From positions 1-64,000 of the forward strand of contig DAONSX010000003.1 of the NCBI GenBank assembly GCA_035411425.1: a DNA stretch of 64,000 bases. Reading direction: 5' to 3'. A program made the position numbers and the translations under genes. Each line of letters begins with the position of its first letter. Positions within the stretch are counted from its first letter, which is position 1. This DNA comes from TTA-H9 sp002071415. GTDB lineage: Bacteria; Bacteroidota; Bacteroidia; Bacteroidales; TTA-H9. The notes beneath the pieces were generated by a model that was not told where the DNA came from, ran no database searches, and saw nothing but the letters and a program-made list of their open reading frames with translations. Of the stretch, positions 55,010-63,445 are shown piece after piece.

Positions 55010-55063
55010 TTTCTCTTTCTCTTTCTCTTTCTCTTTCTCTTTCTCTTTCTCTTTCTCTTTCTC
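55010..55063. repeat. Hexanucleotide microsatellite (TTTCTC)9
   Basis: Nine perfect tandem copies of TTTCTC, continuing into a degenerate C/T-rich stretch. The strand asymmetry is complete (pyrimidines only on the plus strand). Confidence 0.95.
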
Positions 55064-55332
55064 TATCCCCTTCCCTATCCCTATCTCACTTTTTCCTATT
55101 TTTTCTTTTTATCTAAAATTCAAGGATAGAATGAATTCTTTTTATTATATTTTATTGTAATCCAAATTATTACATCATATTATTCTATTGACCGTTGTCA
55201 GAATCTCCACACTAATAATAAATTTGAGTTAAACCTTGTGATAGAAGGAAATTTCGAAAGGATAAAGATGACTCTGGTTGGTTGTTATGTTCTGACTAAT
55301 TTTGCACCATAATCAATAAATCTCAAGAAAGA

Positions 55333-55818
55333 ATGATATCAATTGATTCTGTTAAGCTTATCGAAACCATGCTGGCTCCGGGTATTATGATTTCGGCCTG
55401 TGGACTACTTTTATTAGGCATTCACAATAAATACAGCATTGTAGTAAATCGCATCCGGGTACTCGAAGAAGAAAAGCGAAGCCTCATTCCTGGTTTTGTG
55501 GAAAAAACCCTGAATATATACCAAAGCAAGCGTTTAGAATCCATTCAGTCGCAAATTGTTCGTTTCGAATACAGAGTGAAACTCATTCGCAATGTAGTGT
55601 TTTTTTACACCTTGTCAGTAGCCTTGTTTGTACTGAGTTCATTGAGCATTGGGTTGAGCTATATTATCGAGAGCAGATGGGCTGAATCCTTTTCTATGGC
55701 TTTCTTCCTGGCAGGTATGATTAGCGTATTGATAGGAATTATTTTTGCTGCCCGTGAAGTATGGAAGGGATATGAAATTGTTCAGATAGAAGTGCAGGAA
55801 AGTAGAATTCCGGAATAA
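55333..55818 (+). CDS. DUF2721 family membrane protein
   Basis: 161 residues. It begins IETMLAPGIMISACGLLLLGIHNKYSIVVNRIRVLEEEKR, a first membrane helix followed by a charged cytoplasmic helix. Two more membrane helices follow (VVFFYTLSVALFVLSSLSIGLSYI and SMAFFLAGMISVLIGIIFAA). This is the DUF2721 pattern. Function unknown. It ends 8 bases before the MTA/SAH deaminase gene and is probably co-transcribed with it. Confidence 0.85.
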   Translation: MISIDSVKLIETMLAPGIMISACGLLLLGIHNKYSIVVNRIRVLEEEKRSLIPGFVEKTLNIYQSKRLESIQSQIVRFEYRVKLIRNVVFFYTLSVALFVLSSLSIGLSYIIESRWAESFSMAFFLAGMISVLIGIIFAAREVWKGYEIVQIEVQESRIPE

Positions 55819-55826
55819 ACCCAAAA

Positions 55827-57167
55827 ATGGAACAACAAGATACAATCATACACAATGGGCTTCTTTTGACAATGGATAGAGAAGCTCGGATTTTGCCCCA
55901 TCACAGCATTAGAATTATCGACGGAATTATCCAAGAAATTCTTCCAGTCGAAAGTTCGAAAGATGATCATGGTATTCGAGTAATCAATGCTTCGGGCAGT
56001 TTGGTAATGCCTGGATTCATCAATTGTCATACTCATGCAGCCATGACTCTTTTGCGTGGTTTTGCCGACGACAAGCCTTTGCATGAATGGTTGAGCGATT
56101 ATATCTGGCCAGCCGAAGCCGTATTCATGAATCGTGAAAATATTGCTCTGGGAACAAGGCTGGCAATCCTCGAAATGATAGCCTCCGGAACGGTAATGTT
56201 TTCCGATATGTATTTCTTCGAGGACGAAGTAGCCAGAGCTTGTGAAGAAGCAGGTATGCGTGTTTTATTAGGTGAAGGATTATTGGGTAACCACACCCCG
56301 CATTTTACCACTCCTTATCAGGGAATCGATTTTACTGAAACACTGGCCGAACAATATAAGAATCATTCACTCATCGAGGTAGCCTATGCACCTCACGCTG
56401 TTTACACCTGTCCAAGAGAAATTCTGAGCGAAGTCGCTCTGCGTTCAGAAAAGAATCATTTACCGGTACATATTCATCTGGCCGAAACCGCCGAAGAAGT
56501 CGAAAACTGCATTGCATCGACGGGGAAACATCCTGTGGATTATCTCGATGAAATAGGTTTGCTCGATCAAAGGTTAATCGCTGCACATGTTGTCCACGTC
56601 GAAGAAGAACATTTGAAACTTCTGACTCACAAGGGAGTTCGTATTGCACACAATCCCTCGAGCAACCTGAAACTAAACTCAGGCTTCCCTCCTATTCACA
56701 AACAAATACAATATAAAATTCCTTTAGGACTGGGCACCGATGGAGCTGGTTCGAACAATAATCTTAGCATCCCGGTCGAAATGCGTCATACTGCGCTGGT
56801 AGACCGGTTGCTCCATCAAAACCGCGAATCAGACCAGGCATTCCAAATCGTTAAAATGGCTACTATTGGAGGAGCCAAAGTTTTAGGAGCCGACCAGATT
56901 ACAGGATCGTTAGAAGCTGGCAAGGCAGCCGATTTGATTATCATACCACTCGATAAACCCCATCTTCAGCCCATCTACAACATTTATTCTACACTTGTTT
57001 TTAGCTTGCATTCATCCGATATCGATACCGTGATGATCAACGGTAAAATTGTGATGAAAGATCGAAAAATTCTCACGCTCGACGAGGAATCACTGTTAAA
57101 AGACTTAAAGAGGGTAGCAGGAGACATCAGGGAAAAATTCAAAATGAAGAACCACCTCGCATATTGA
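55827..57167 (+). CDS. mtaD: 5-methylthioadenosine / S-adenosylhomocysteine deaminase (amidohydrolase)
   Basis: 446 residues. Metal-binding motifs are FINCHTHAAMTLLRG near residue 70 and VHIHLAETAEEVE near 220, with AAHVVHVEEEHL carrying another histidine and LGTDGAGSNNNLS the catalytic aspartate. This is the MtaD-type branch of the ATZ/TRZ-like amidohydrolases, which deaminate SAH, MTA or adenosine to inosyl products. It is in an operon with DUF2721 and rimO (5-base gap), and rimO is itself a SAM-dependent enzyme. Confidence 0.88.
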   Translation: MEQQDTIIHNGLLLTMDREARILPHHSIRIIDGIIQEILPVESSKDDHGIRVINASGSLVMPGFINCHTHAAMTLLRGFADDKPLHEWLSDYIWPAEAVFMNRENIALGTRLAILEMIASGTVMFSDMYFFEDEVARACEEAGMRVLLGEGLLGNHTPHFTTPYQGIDFTETLAEQYKNHSLIEVAYAPHAVYTCPREILSEVALRSEKNHLPVHIHLAETAEEVENCIASTGKHPVDYLDEIGLLDQRLIAAHVVHVEEEHLKLLTHKGVRIAHNPSSNLKLNSGFPPIHKQIQYKIPLGLGTDGAGSNNNLSIPVEMRHTALVDRLLHQNRESDQAFQIVKMATIGGAKVLGADQITGSLEAGKAADLIIIPLDKPHLQPIYNIYSTLVFSLHSSDIDTVMINGKIVMKDRKILTLDEESLLKDLKRVAGDIREKFKMKNHLAY

Positions 57168-57172
57168 AATAA

Positions 57173-58468
57173 ATGGAATCGAAGGGTATAAAGATTTATA
57201 CTTTAGGATGTTATAAGAATCAGGTAGATAGTGAAAAACTTGCTGGCAAGATAGAATCGGCAGGAATAAATGCAATGCATACTGATAAGTTCGAAGGGAA
57301 TACATTGATTATCAATACATGTGGATTTATTAAAGATGCAAAGGAGGAATCCATAGAGGTCATCATGCAGGCCATAGAGGCTAAAAAGAGAGGCAGGATT
57401 GGGCGAATCGTCGTTATGGGTTGCCTGTCGGAGCGCTACAAAAAGGAGCTACGGGAAGAAATTCCCGAAGTGGATGCATGGTTTGGTGTGGAATCCATTG
57501 AACAGATCATACAATGGCTCAATTTGCCTGAATATCGAGAAAGAAGAATTATTCGCAAATTAGCCAATCCCCCGCACTATGCCTATCTGAAAATAGCGGA
57601 AGGTTGCAGCCGGAGATGTTCATTTTGTGCCATTCCAAATATTCGTGGCTCACATCGTTCGCGCCCCATCGACGAAATCATGGAAGAAGCCGAAGGGCTC
57701 GCCTCAAAGGGAGTTAAAGAAATTATCCTGATCTCTCAAGATCTCACTTCGTATGGAATCGATCTATATAAAAAGCAGATGATTACTCAACTGGTGAAGC
57801 ATCTGAGCGAAAGCAATCTCTTCCCGTGGATCAGGCTTCATTATCTTTTCCCGACCTCTTTTCCAGAAGACCTCTTGCATTTAATGGCAACAAAAGACAA
57901 CATCTGTCCTTATATCGATATCCCCCTGCAACATATTTCAGAAAGGATCCTGAAATCCATGCATAGAGGAATTGATAAGGCTTCTACTATGGCTCTGATC
58001 GAAAAATTCAGAACTCTCGTGCCTCATGCCGCACTTCGTTCGACATTCATCGTTGGATATCCTGGCGAAACCGAAAAAGAATTCGACGAACTTTTAAACT
58101 TTATTAATGAAGTCAGATTCGAACGCCTGGGTGTTTTCACCTATTCGGAAGAGGAAGGAACACCGGCAGCCCTCCTGAAAGATGATGTGAACGAATTTAC
58201 TAAAAAACGGCGAGCAGAATTACTCATGGAAATTCAATCGGAAATCAGTTTCGAAAAAAATGAATCACTTATCGGAAAAACCATGAAGGTGCTTATTGAT
58301 AGAAAAGAAGAAAAATATTTCATAGGACGTACAATTTATGATTCTCCCGAGGTGGATAATGAAGTGATAATAGATGCTACGCATACATCACTACAAGTCG
58401 GCCAATTCTATCCGATAATCATCGAAAAAGCCGATCTTTACGAAACTTTTGGAAAACCCTATAAATGA
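57173..58468 (+). CDS. rimO: Ribosomal protein S12 methylthiotransferase RimO
   Basis: 431 residues. The N-terminal MTTase domain (IYTLGCYKNQVDSEKLAGKI, with conserved cysteines at CYKN, NTCGF and GCLSE) is followed by the radical-SAM CxxxCxxC in AEGCSRRCSFCAIP, then a C-terminal TRAM domain. The GCYKNQVDSE start and CSRRCSFCAIPNIRGSHRSR distinguish RimO from MiaB. It adds a methylthio group to the S12 aspartate. It begins 5 bases after the deaminase gene. Confidence 0.96.
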   Translation: MESKGIKIYTLGCYKNQVDSEKLAGKIESAGINAMHTDKFEGNTLIINTCGFIKDAKEESIEVIMQAIEAKKRGRIGRIVVMGCLSERYKKELREEIPEVDAWFGVESIEQIIQWLNLPEYRERRIIRKLANPPHYAYLKIAEGCSRRCSFCAIPNIRGSHRSRPIDEIMEEAEGLASKGVKEIILISQDLTSYGIDLYKKQMITQLVKHLSESNLFPWIRLHYLFPTSFPEDLLHLMATKDNICPYIDIPLQHISERILKSMHRGIDKASTMALIEKFRTLVPHAALRSTFIVGYPGETEKEFDELLNFINEVRFERLGVFTYSEEEGTPAALLKDDVNEFTKKRRAELLMEIQSEISFEKNESLIGKTMKVLIDRKEEKYFIGRTIYDSPEVDNEVIIDATHTSLQVGQFYPIIIEKADLYETFGKPYK

Positions 58469-58483
58469 TTAAACCATTGCAAT

Positions 58484-59218
58484 ATGAAACACTTAAGAAC
58501 TTTTATTTTCATATCAGTAATTTGTCTGAGCATGAAACCCGTTTTTGCCCAAACCTACGACTCCATAAAAAACACTCGAGACGATAAAGGCTCAAAGCAA
58601 GGGTATTGGGAAGAAAACATCAATCGCCAACTGGAGAAAGGATGGTACGTCGACAACAAAAGAGAGGGCGTTTGGAGAACTTATTATCCAAAGGGATTTT
58701 TACACGAAGTGATCGAATATAAAGATGGGAAGCGCGGTGGTTTGAGGCTCGAAATAGATAGCCGTGGATATCTGGCAGTGGAAGAATACTTCGAAAATGA
58801 CCAGCTTCATGGCCGTTCTATCAATTACTCCATGGGAGCTCATCCTCGGGTAGAGCAATGGTATAAGAATGGACAGCCCGATGGCTTGAAAAAAATTTAC
58901 TACGACAACGGCAAAGTGCAGGAAGAATCGAATTACAAAAATGGGAAACGTCATGGCATATCACGCTGGTACAATCCCAAGGGGCAGGTGATAGCTGAAT
59001 TCAACTACTTTGAAGGTGAATTCGATGGTGTGCAAAAAACTTACAACGATGCAGGAATACTCATAAAGTCGGAAGAATATTCCAAGGGTGTTCTCCATGG
59101 AAATTATTCAGAATGGGACGATGCAGGGAACCTGATTATTTCGGGCCAATACAAGAATGGTGAAAAAGTAGGGAAATGGAAAGAATACAAGGGAGAGAAG
59201 GAAGAGGAAAAGGAATAA
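58484..59218 (+). CDS. Secreted YwqK/MORN-like repeat protein
   Basis: 244 residues. A signal peptide (MKHLRTFIFISVICLSMKPVFAQ) is followed by about eight short repeats built as NG+..G.W..Y...G.L: REGVWRTYYPKGFLHEVIEYKDGK, GLKKIYYDNGKVQEESNYKNGKRHG, KVGKWKEYK. These match the YwqK / MORN-type family, annotated elsewhere as an antitoxin-like repeat without proof. It may be a periplasmic scaffold. It follows rimO by 15 bases. Confidence 0.85.
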   Translation: MKHLRTFIFISVICLSMKPVFAQTYDSIKNTRDDKGSKQGYWEENINRQLEKGWYVDNKREGVWRTYYPKGFLHEVIEYKDGKRGGLRLEIDSRGYLAVEEYFENDQLHGRSINYSMGAHPRVEQWYKNGQPDGLKKIYYDNGKVQEESNYKNGKRHGISRWYNPKGQVIAEFNYFEGEFDGVQKTYNDAGILIKSEEYSKGVLHGNYSEWDDAGNLIISGQYKNGEKVGKWKEYKGEKEEEKE

Positions 59219-59545
59219 AGAATTTTGGCCGCTTGTGCATGGAGCTCATCATTCATTTTACTCACGTTGTGGCTTGTATTTGATGGGTGTGGAGCTCTGC
59301 TCCACACCCATCAACTTTTTTATCTTCTCCCAAAATAAAATACCAACCATTCAAGTTTTATCCCTTCCCCAAAAAATCTACATAGACCAAAATAAATATC
59401 GAATTGCCCCCTTCAATCCATCCTCCTGAGTGGAGGTTACCTATAAACTATCTGCAACGGTCATTCACCTTGCTACACAAAATCCATGATAAATTTAAAA
59501 AAATCCAAGCCATGTTTTTGACTCGGATAGATACAAAAAGGGGTA
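59219..59545. other. Intergenic region with a long perfect hairpin
   Basis: About 330 bases between the YwqK-like gene and the convergent alpha-oxoamine synthase gene. It contains the terminator at 59280-59321 and otherwise nothing recognised. Confidence 0.6.
59280..59321 (+). terminator. Terminator with a 16-bp perfect stem
   Basis: TTGATGGGTGTGGAGC (59280-59295) pairs perfectly with 59299-59314 around a three-base TCT loop, followed by ACTTTTTT-like T-rich DNA. It is longer and more GC-rich than the other terminators in the window. Confidence 0.8.
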
Positions 59546-60793
59546 CTAAAAGCTTCTCACGGTATTATCGTGGCCATATTCACCTCTCTCGAGCTTATCC
59601 TTAAGTTTCGAAAATGCCTCTATGGTATAGGATACATCTTCGAGCGTATGGTCAGCGGTGGGAATAAGGCGGACGAGAATCTGCCCTCGGGGAATCACCG
59701 GATAAGTTACGATGCTACAGAAAATATCGAACGATTCGCGCATATCGTAAATAAGTCCGGTAGCCTCGGATACGCTTCCCGACAAAATAACCGGAGTAAC
59801 CGGTGATTGAGTATTCCCGATATTGAAACCTGCATTCAATAAACCTTTTTGAAGTTCATTTGCAATAAGCCAGAGTTTTTCTCTTAATTCGGGATGAGTA
59901 CGGATAATTTCGAGTCGTTTCAATGCTCCTATTACCATGGCCAGAGGCAATGATTTTGCATAGGTTTGCGAACGCATATTAAAACGGAGATAATCGGTAA
60001 CCAATTTCGAGCCTGCCACAAATCCCCCAATTCCAGCCATGGCCTTGGCAAAGGTGCCAAAATAGATATCTATGCCCTCCTGAACTCCCAGATACTGCCC
60101 CGTACCAGCCCCTGTTTCTCCCATCGTTCCAAAACCATGTGCGTCATCCACCAAAAGTCTGAAAGGGTATTTCTTTTTTAACTCTATAATTTCGCAGAGT
60201 TTTCCCAAATCGCCCGACATCCCGTACACTCCTTCGGTAATCACCAAAATTCCTCCTCTGTTTTCTTCGGCAAGATGAGCCGCCCGCTGAAGTTGTTTTT
60301 CGAGATTTTCCATGTGATTATGTGGAAAAACAAAACGTTTGCCAAGATGTAGTCTTACACCATCTATAATACAGGCATGAGCATCGCTATCGTAAACGAT
60401 TACATCCTTACGGTCAACCAATGAATCAATCACCGAAATCATTCCCTGATAACCATAATTGAGCACAAAAGCGTCTTCTTTTCGAACAAATTCGGCTAAT
60501 TCCCTTTCCAGTTGTTCGTGATAAATCGTTTGTCCCGACATCATCCGGGCTCCCATAGGATAAGCCAGACCCCATCTGGCAGCAGCCTCGGCATCCACCT
60601 TCCTAACCTCAGGATGATTGGCCAAGGCAAGATAATTATTCAAACTCCAGATGATTCTTTCCCTGCCACCAAAAATCATCCGATGACCAATCTCCCCTTC
60701 GAGTTTCGGAAACATGTAATATCCAAAAGCATCCTCTCCATATTGTCCGAGTGGCCCCTTGTTTGTTGCTATTTTCTCGAATATATCTCTCAT
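59546..60793 (-). CDS. Alpha-oxoamine synthase family PLP enzyme (serine palmitoyltransferase / BioF / KBL type)
   Basis: 415 residues. The fold-type I PLP signature is present: VYDSDAHACIIDGVRLH (PLP-stacking His), LLVDDAHGFGTMGETGAGTGQ (Asp and His contacting PLP), and the lysine in FGTFAKAMAGIGGFV. It condenses an acyl-CoA with an amino acid. Candidates are serine palmitoyltransferase (sphingolipid synthesis, common in the phylum), 8-amino-7-oxononanoate synthase, or glycine C-acetyltransferase. The N-terminal DAFGYYMFPKLEGEIGHRM differs from the well-known Bacteroides SPT, so I do not name the substrate. Confidence 0.8.
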   Translation of the reverse strand: MRDIFEKIATNKGPLGQYGEDAFGYYMFPKLEGEIGHRMIFGGRERIIWSLNNYLALANHPEVRKVDAEAAARWGLAYPMGARMMSGQTIYHEQLERELAEFVRKEDAFVLNYGYQGMISVIDSLVDRKDVIVYDSDAHACIIDGVRLHLGKRFVFPHNHMENLEKQLQRAAHLAEENRGGILVITEGVYGMSGDLGKLCEIIELKKKYPFRLLVDDAHGFGTMGETGAGTGQYLGVQEGIDIYFGTFAKAMAGIGGFVAGSKLVTDYLRFNMRSQTYAKSLPLAMVIGALKRLEIIRTHPELREKLWLIANELQKGLLNAGFNIGNTQSPVTPVILSGSVSEATGLIYDMRESFDIFCSIVTYPVIPRGQILVRLIPTADHTLEDVSYTIEAFSKLKDKLERGEYGHDNTVRSF

Positions 60794-60929
60794 ATAAGTT
60801 TATCTCTTAAAAATTGGCAAAACTATGGTTTAATTGCCATTTTTCAAAAATCCAAAATCCTTATTCATTGAATTTGATTATCAATTAATCGATTAAACCC
60901 ATATTGTGGATTAATAACTTCAAAAGAAT

Positions 60930-60963
60930 ATGGCCGAATGGGTGAAGCCCGTTACGAGGCCAT
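60930..60963. repeat. Imperfect hairpin element, copy B
   Basis: ATGGCC / GGCCAT arms enclose GGGT-GAA-GCCC and CGAGG. Its plan matches copy A (45438-45477), with different bases but preserved pairing in the inner stem. It lies in the intergenic region upstream of bamD. Confidence 0.5.
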
Positions 60964-61046
60964 TGAAAATTTAGTTGAAAATTTCTTTATGAGCAAGATA
61001 CTCTAAAATATCTAATAGAAACAACAATTCATAATACGATTTTTCA

Positions 61047-61054
61047 TACCTTTG
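61047..61054 (+). promoter_or_regulatory. bamD promoter -7 box very close to the start codon
   Basis: TACCTTTG followed by CACC matches the consensus, but the ATG begins only 4 bases later. No -33 element is seen 20 bases upstream. Confidence 0.45.
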
Positions 61055-61058
61055 CACC

Positions 61059-61862
61059 ATGCAAAAGAACGCTTACCTGATTAGCTTTATCTTGCTGACT
61101 GTCATTATATTAACAGGTTGTTCGAAGTATCAAAAAATATATAAAAGTACGGATAACGACCTGAAATATGAAGCAGCCATTGCATTTTACGAGAAAAAGG
61201 ATTATTACAGAGCTTTGCAGCTATTCGACCAAATCATACCAGCTTTCAGAGGTACCGAAAGAGAGGAAAAAATCTCGTATTACTATGCCTATGCTTATTA
61301 TTATCAAAAAGATTATATTCTGGCCGGATATTATTTCAAACGTTTTGCCGATACCTACCCTACGAGCCGGTATAATGAGGAATGCTTGTTCATGACGGCT
61401 TATTGTTCATATTTGAACTCTCCCCCCTATTATCTTGACCAGACAAGCACAGTGGATGCCATACGCGATTTTCAGGTTTTCATCAACCGCTATCCCACTA
61501 GCAGTCGAGTTCCCAGGGCCAATGAATTAATAGACCAGCTCAGGTTGAAACTCGAAGAAAAATATTACAGAATTTCTCTATTATATTTACAAATGGAGGA
61601 ATATAAAGCCGCCATAGTTTCGTTTCAAAACCTGATGAAAGATTATCCCGATACGAAATTCAGAGAAGAGGCCATGTACTATATTGTTGAAGCATGGTAT
61701 AAATATGCCGAAAAAAGTATACCCGAAAAACGTATCGAACGACATCAGGCAGCCATTGATGCATTTAACGATTTCAAGGCTCAGTATCCCGAAAGTAGAT
61801 ATTTACAAAATGCACAGAATTTGATCAAAAATTCGTTTAAAATAGCAAAAATCAAAATTTGA
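61059..61862 (+). CDS. bamD: Outer membrane assembly lipoprotein BamD
   Basis: 267 residues. The lipobox is LTGC (Cys about 22). TPR repeats follow: LKYEAAIAFYEKKDYYRALQLFDQIIPAFRGT, YYYQKDYILAGYYFKRFADTYPTSRYNEEC, YKAAIVSFQNLMKDYPDTKF. This is the BamD pattern, the essential BamA partner in beta-barrel insertion. It is followed by rpoZ and coaBC in a typical Bacteroidota order. Confidence 0.93.
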   Translation: MQKNAYLISFILLTVIILTGCSKYQKIYKSTDNDLKYEAAIAFYEKKDYYRALQLFDQIIPAFRGTEREEKISYYYAYAYYYQKDYILAGYYFKRFADTYPTSRYNEECLFMTAYCSYLNSPPYYLDQTSTVDAIRDFQVFINRYPTSSRVPRANELIDQLRLKLEEKYYRISLLYLQMEEYKAAIVSFQNLMKDYPDTKFREEAMYYIVEAWYKYAEKSIPEKRIERHQAAIDAFNDFKAQYPESRYLQNAQNLIKNSFKIAKIKI

Positions 61863-61886
61863 ATTTATAATTCTTTAAATTTCTTT

Positions 61887-62219
61887 ATGTTACATAAATA
61901 TAAGAGGCTACATGCCGATACCACCGCCGTTACTCGTCGTATTAATGATTTTGATGCACAAACGGGTAATATCTACGAAACGGTCGCCATTCTGGCCAAA
62001 CGTGCCAACCAGATCAGCAACGAATTGAAGGAAGCATTGGATGCCGAACTAAAAGCTTTTCAAACTACAAGCGAAACCCTCGACGAAGTATATGAAAATA
62101 AAGACCAGATTGAGGTTTCGTGCAAGTATGAACAAATGCCAAAGCCTACTTTATTAGCCATTGCCGAATATCTCAACGGCAAACTTTATTGGCGTAATCC
62201 TGTCAAAGAAATCCAATAA
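61887..62219 (+). CDS. rpoZ: RNA polymerase subunit omega (Bacteroidota type)
   Basis: 110 residues. Although divergent from E. coli omega, TGNIYETVAILAKRANQISNELKEALDAEL carries the omega/Rpb6 signature, and position between bamD and coaBC is typical for the phylum. The tail (MPKPTLLAIAEYLNGKLYWRNP) is conserved in Bacteroidota homologues. Confidence 0.88.
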   Translation: MLHKYKRLHADTTAVTRRINDFDAQTGNIYETVAILAKRANQISNELKEALDAELKAFQTTSETLDEVYENKDQIEVSCKYEQMPKPTLLAIAEYLNGKLYWRNPVKEIQ

Positions 62220-62228
62220 TAGAGCCTA

Positions 62229-63431
62229 ATGCTCGAAGGGAAAAATATTCTGATTGGCATCACGGGTAGCATTGCCGCTTACAAAATCCCTTTTCTTATC
62301 CGGTTATTGATCAAGAAGGGTGCGTGTGTTCAGGCAATTCTTACCCCGACAGCCTGCAATTTCGTTACACCTTTAACGATATCTACTCTCTCGAGGCGTC
62401 GAGCCATAGTAGATATGTTCGAAAAAGAATCTGGCGAATGGAATAGCCATGTAGAATTGGGTAATTGGGCCGATTTGATGTTGATTGCTCCCACGTCTGC
62501 CAACACGATTTCGAAAATGGCTTCAGGACAGGCCGACAACTTGCTACTTTGTACTTTTATGGCAGCTCGTTGCCCCGTATTCTTCGCACCGGCAATGGAC
62601 GTCGACATGTATCAGCATCCATCTACACAAGCCAATATCAGAAAACTTCAGGAAATCGGATTGCATCTTATTGCTCCACAAACAGGAGAACTTGCCAGCG
62701 GCCTGACGGGAACCGGACGACTCGAAGAGCCCGAAGTAATAATTTCTGTCCTCGACGATTTCTTTAAAAAAAAAACCACACTAAAGGATAGAAAAGTCCT
62801 GATTACTGCAGGTCCCACTCGAGAACCCATAGATCCGGTGCGATATATCAGCAATCATTCTTCGGGTTTAATGGGTTTCGCTTTGGCTGAAAAAGCCGCG
62901 GAAATGGGTGCCAAAGTAACTTTGATTAGTGGTCCGGTAAAATTGGAAACAACCCATCCAGAGATTCGACGCATAAATGTCGAAACTGCCCAGCAAATGG
63001 CAGAAACCACCCTACATTACTTTTCTGAATCCAACATCATTATAATGGCTGCTGCCATCTCCGATTTTTCTCCAGTTGAACCCTCCCCTGAGAAAATCAA
63101 GAAACATGAGCAGGAAACACTGGTTTTGAATTTGAAACCTACAATGGATATTCTTGCCGAAATGGGCCGCCGAAAAAAGAATGATCAGATCCTAGTGGGG
63201 TTTGCTCTCGAAACAAACAACGAAAAAGACAATGCCCTCTTCAAACTAAGAAATAAAAATGCCGATATCATCGTTTTGAACTCGACACGCGACAAAGGGG
63301 CAACCTTTGGGTTTGCCACCAATCGTGTAACTATCTTTCATAAAAATGGTGATAGGGCACAATCAGAACTTCTACCCAAAACAGAAATTGCTCAAATGAT
63401 TCTCGATTTTATCATTCAACATCATTTTTAA
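62229..63431 (+). CDS. coaBC: Bifunctional phosphopantothenoylcysteine decarboxylase / phosphopantothenate-cysteine ligase
   Basis: 400 residues. The N-terminal flavoprotein CoaC domain has ILIGITGSIAAYKIPFL, the catalytic histidine in NSHVELGNWAD, and the PxMxxxM motif as FFAPAMDVDMYQHP. The C-terminal CoaB domain has KVLITAGPTREPIDPVRYISNHSSGLMGFALAEKA and the substrate-binding KKHEQETLVLNLKPTMDILAEMG. It performs two steps of coenzyme A synthesis. A run of ten A (62766-62775) lies at the junction of the two domains. Confidence 0.96.
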   Translation: MLEGKNILIGITGSIAAYKIPFLIRLLIKKGACVQAILTPTACNFVTPLTISTLSRRRAIVDMFEKESGEWNSHVELGNWADLMLIAPTSANTISKMASGQADNLLLCTFMAARCPVFFAPAMDVDMYQHPSTQANIRKLQEIGLHLIAPQTGELASGLTGTGRLEEPEVIISVLDDFFKKKTTLKDRKVLITAGPTREPIDPVRYISNHSSGLMGFALAEKAAEMGAKVTLISGPVKLETTHPEIRRINVETAQQMAETTLHYFSESNIIIMAAAISDFSPVEPSPEKIKKHEQETLVLNLKPTMDILAEMGRRKKNDQILVGFALETNNEKDNALFKLRNKNADIIVLNSTRDKGATFGFATNRVTIFHKNGDRAQSELLPKTEIAQMILDFIIQHHF

Positions 63432-63445
63432 AACTATTGCGTCAA

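Larger units (their letters stand above)
54628..55332. other. Long intergenic region with a microsatellite and a hairpin
   Basis: About 705 bases without a credible gene. It holds a hairpin element at 54939-54959, a nine-unit hexanucleotide repeat at 55010-55063 extended by C/T-rich DNA to about 55115, and a -7 box for the DUF2721 gene (TAATTTTG at 55297-55304). Confidence 0.65.

Noticed and set aside
55010..55063. The hexanucleotide repeat as a CRISPR-like array
   Set aside because: Units are six bases with no spacers; it is a simple microsatellite. No CRISPR array or cas gene was seen anywhere in the window.
59235..59604. Two short open frames of 64 and 66 residues between the YwqK-like and PLP enzyme genes
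   Set aside because: One spans the terminator hairpin and the other overlaps the end of the PLP enzyme gene; neither has protein-like composition.
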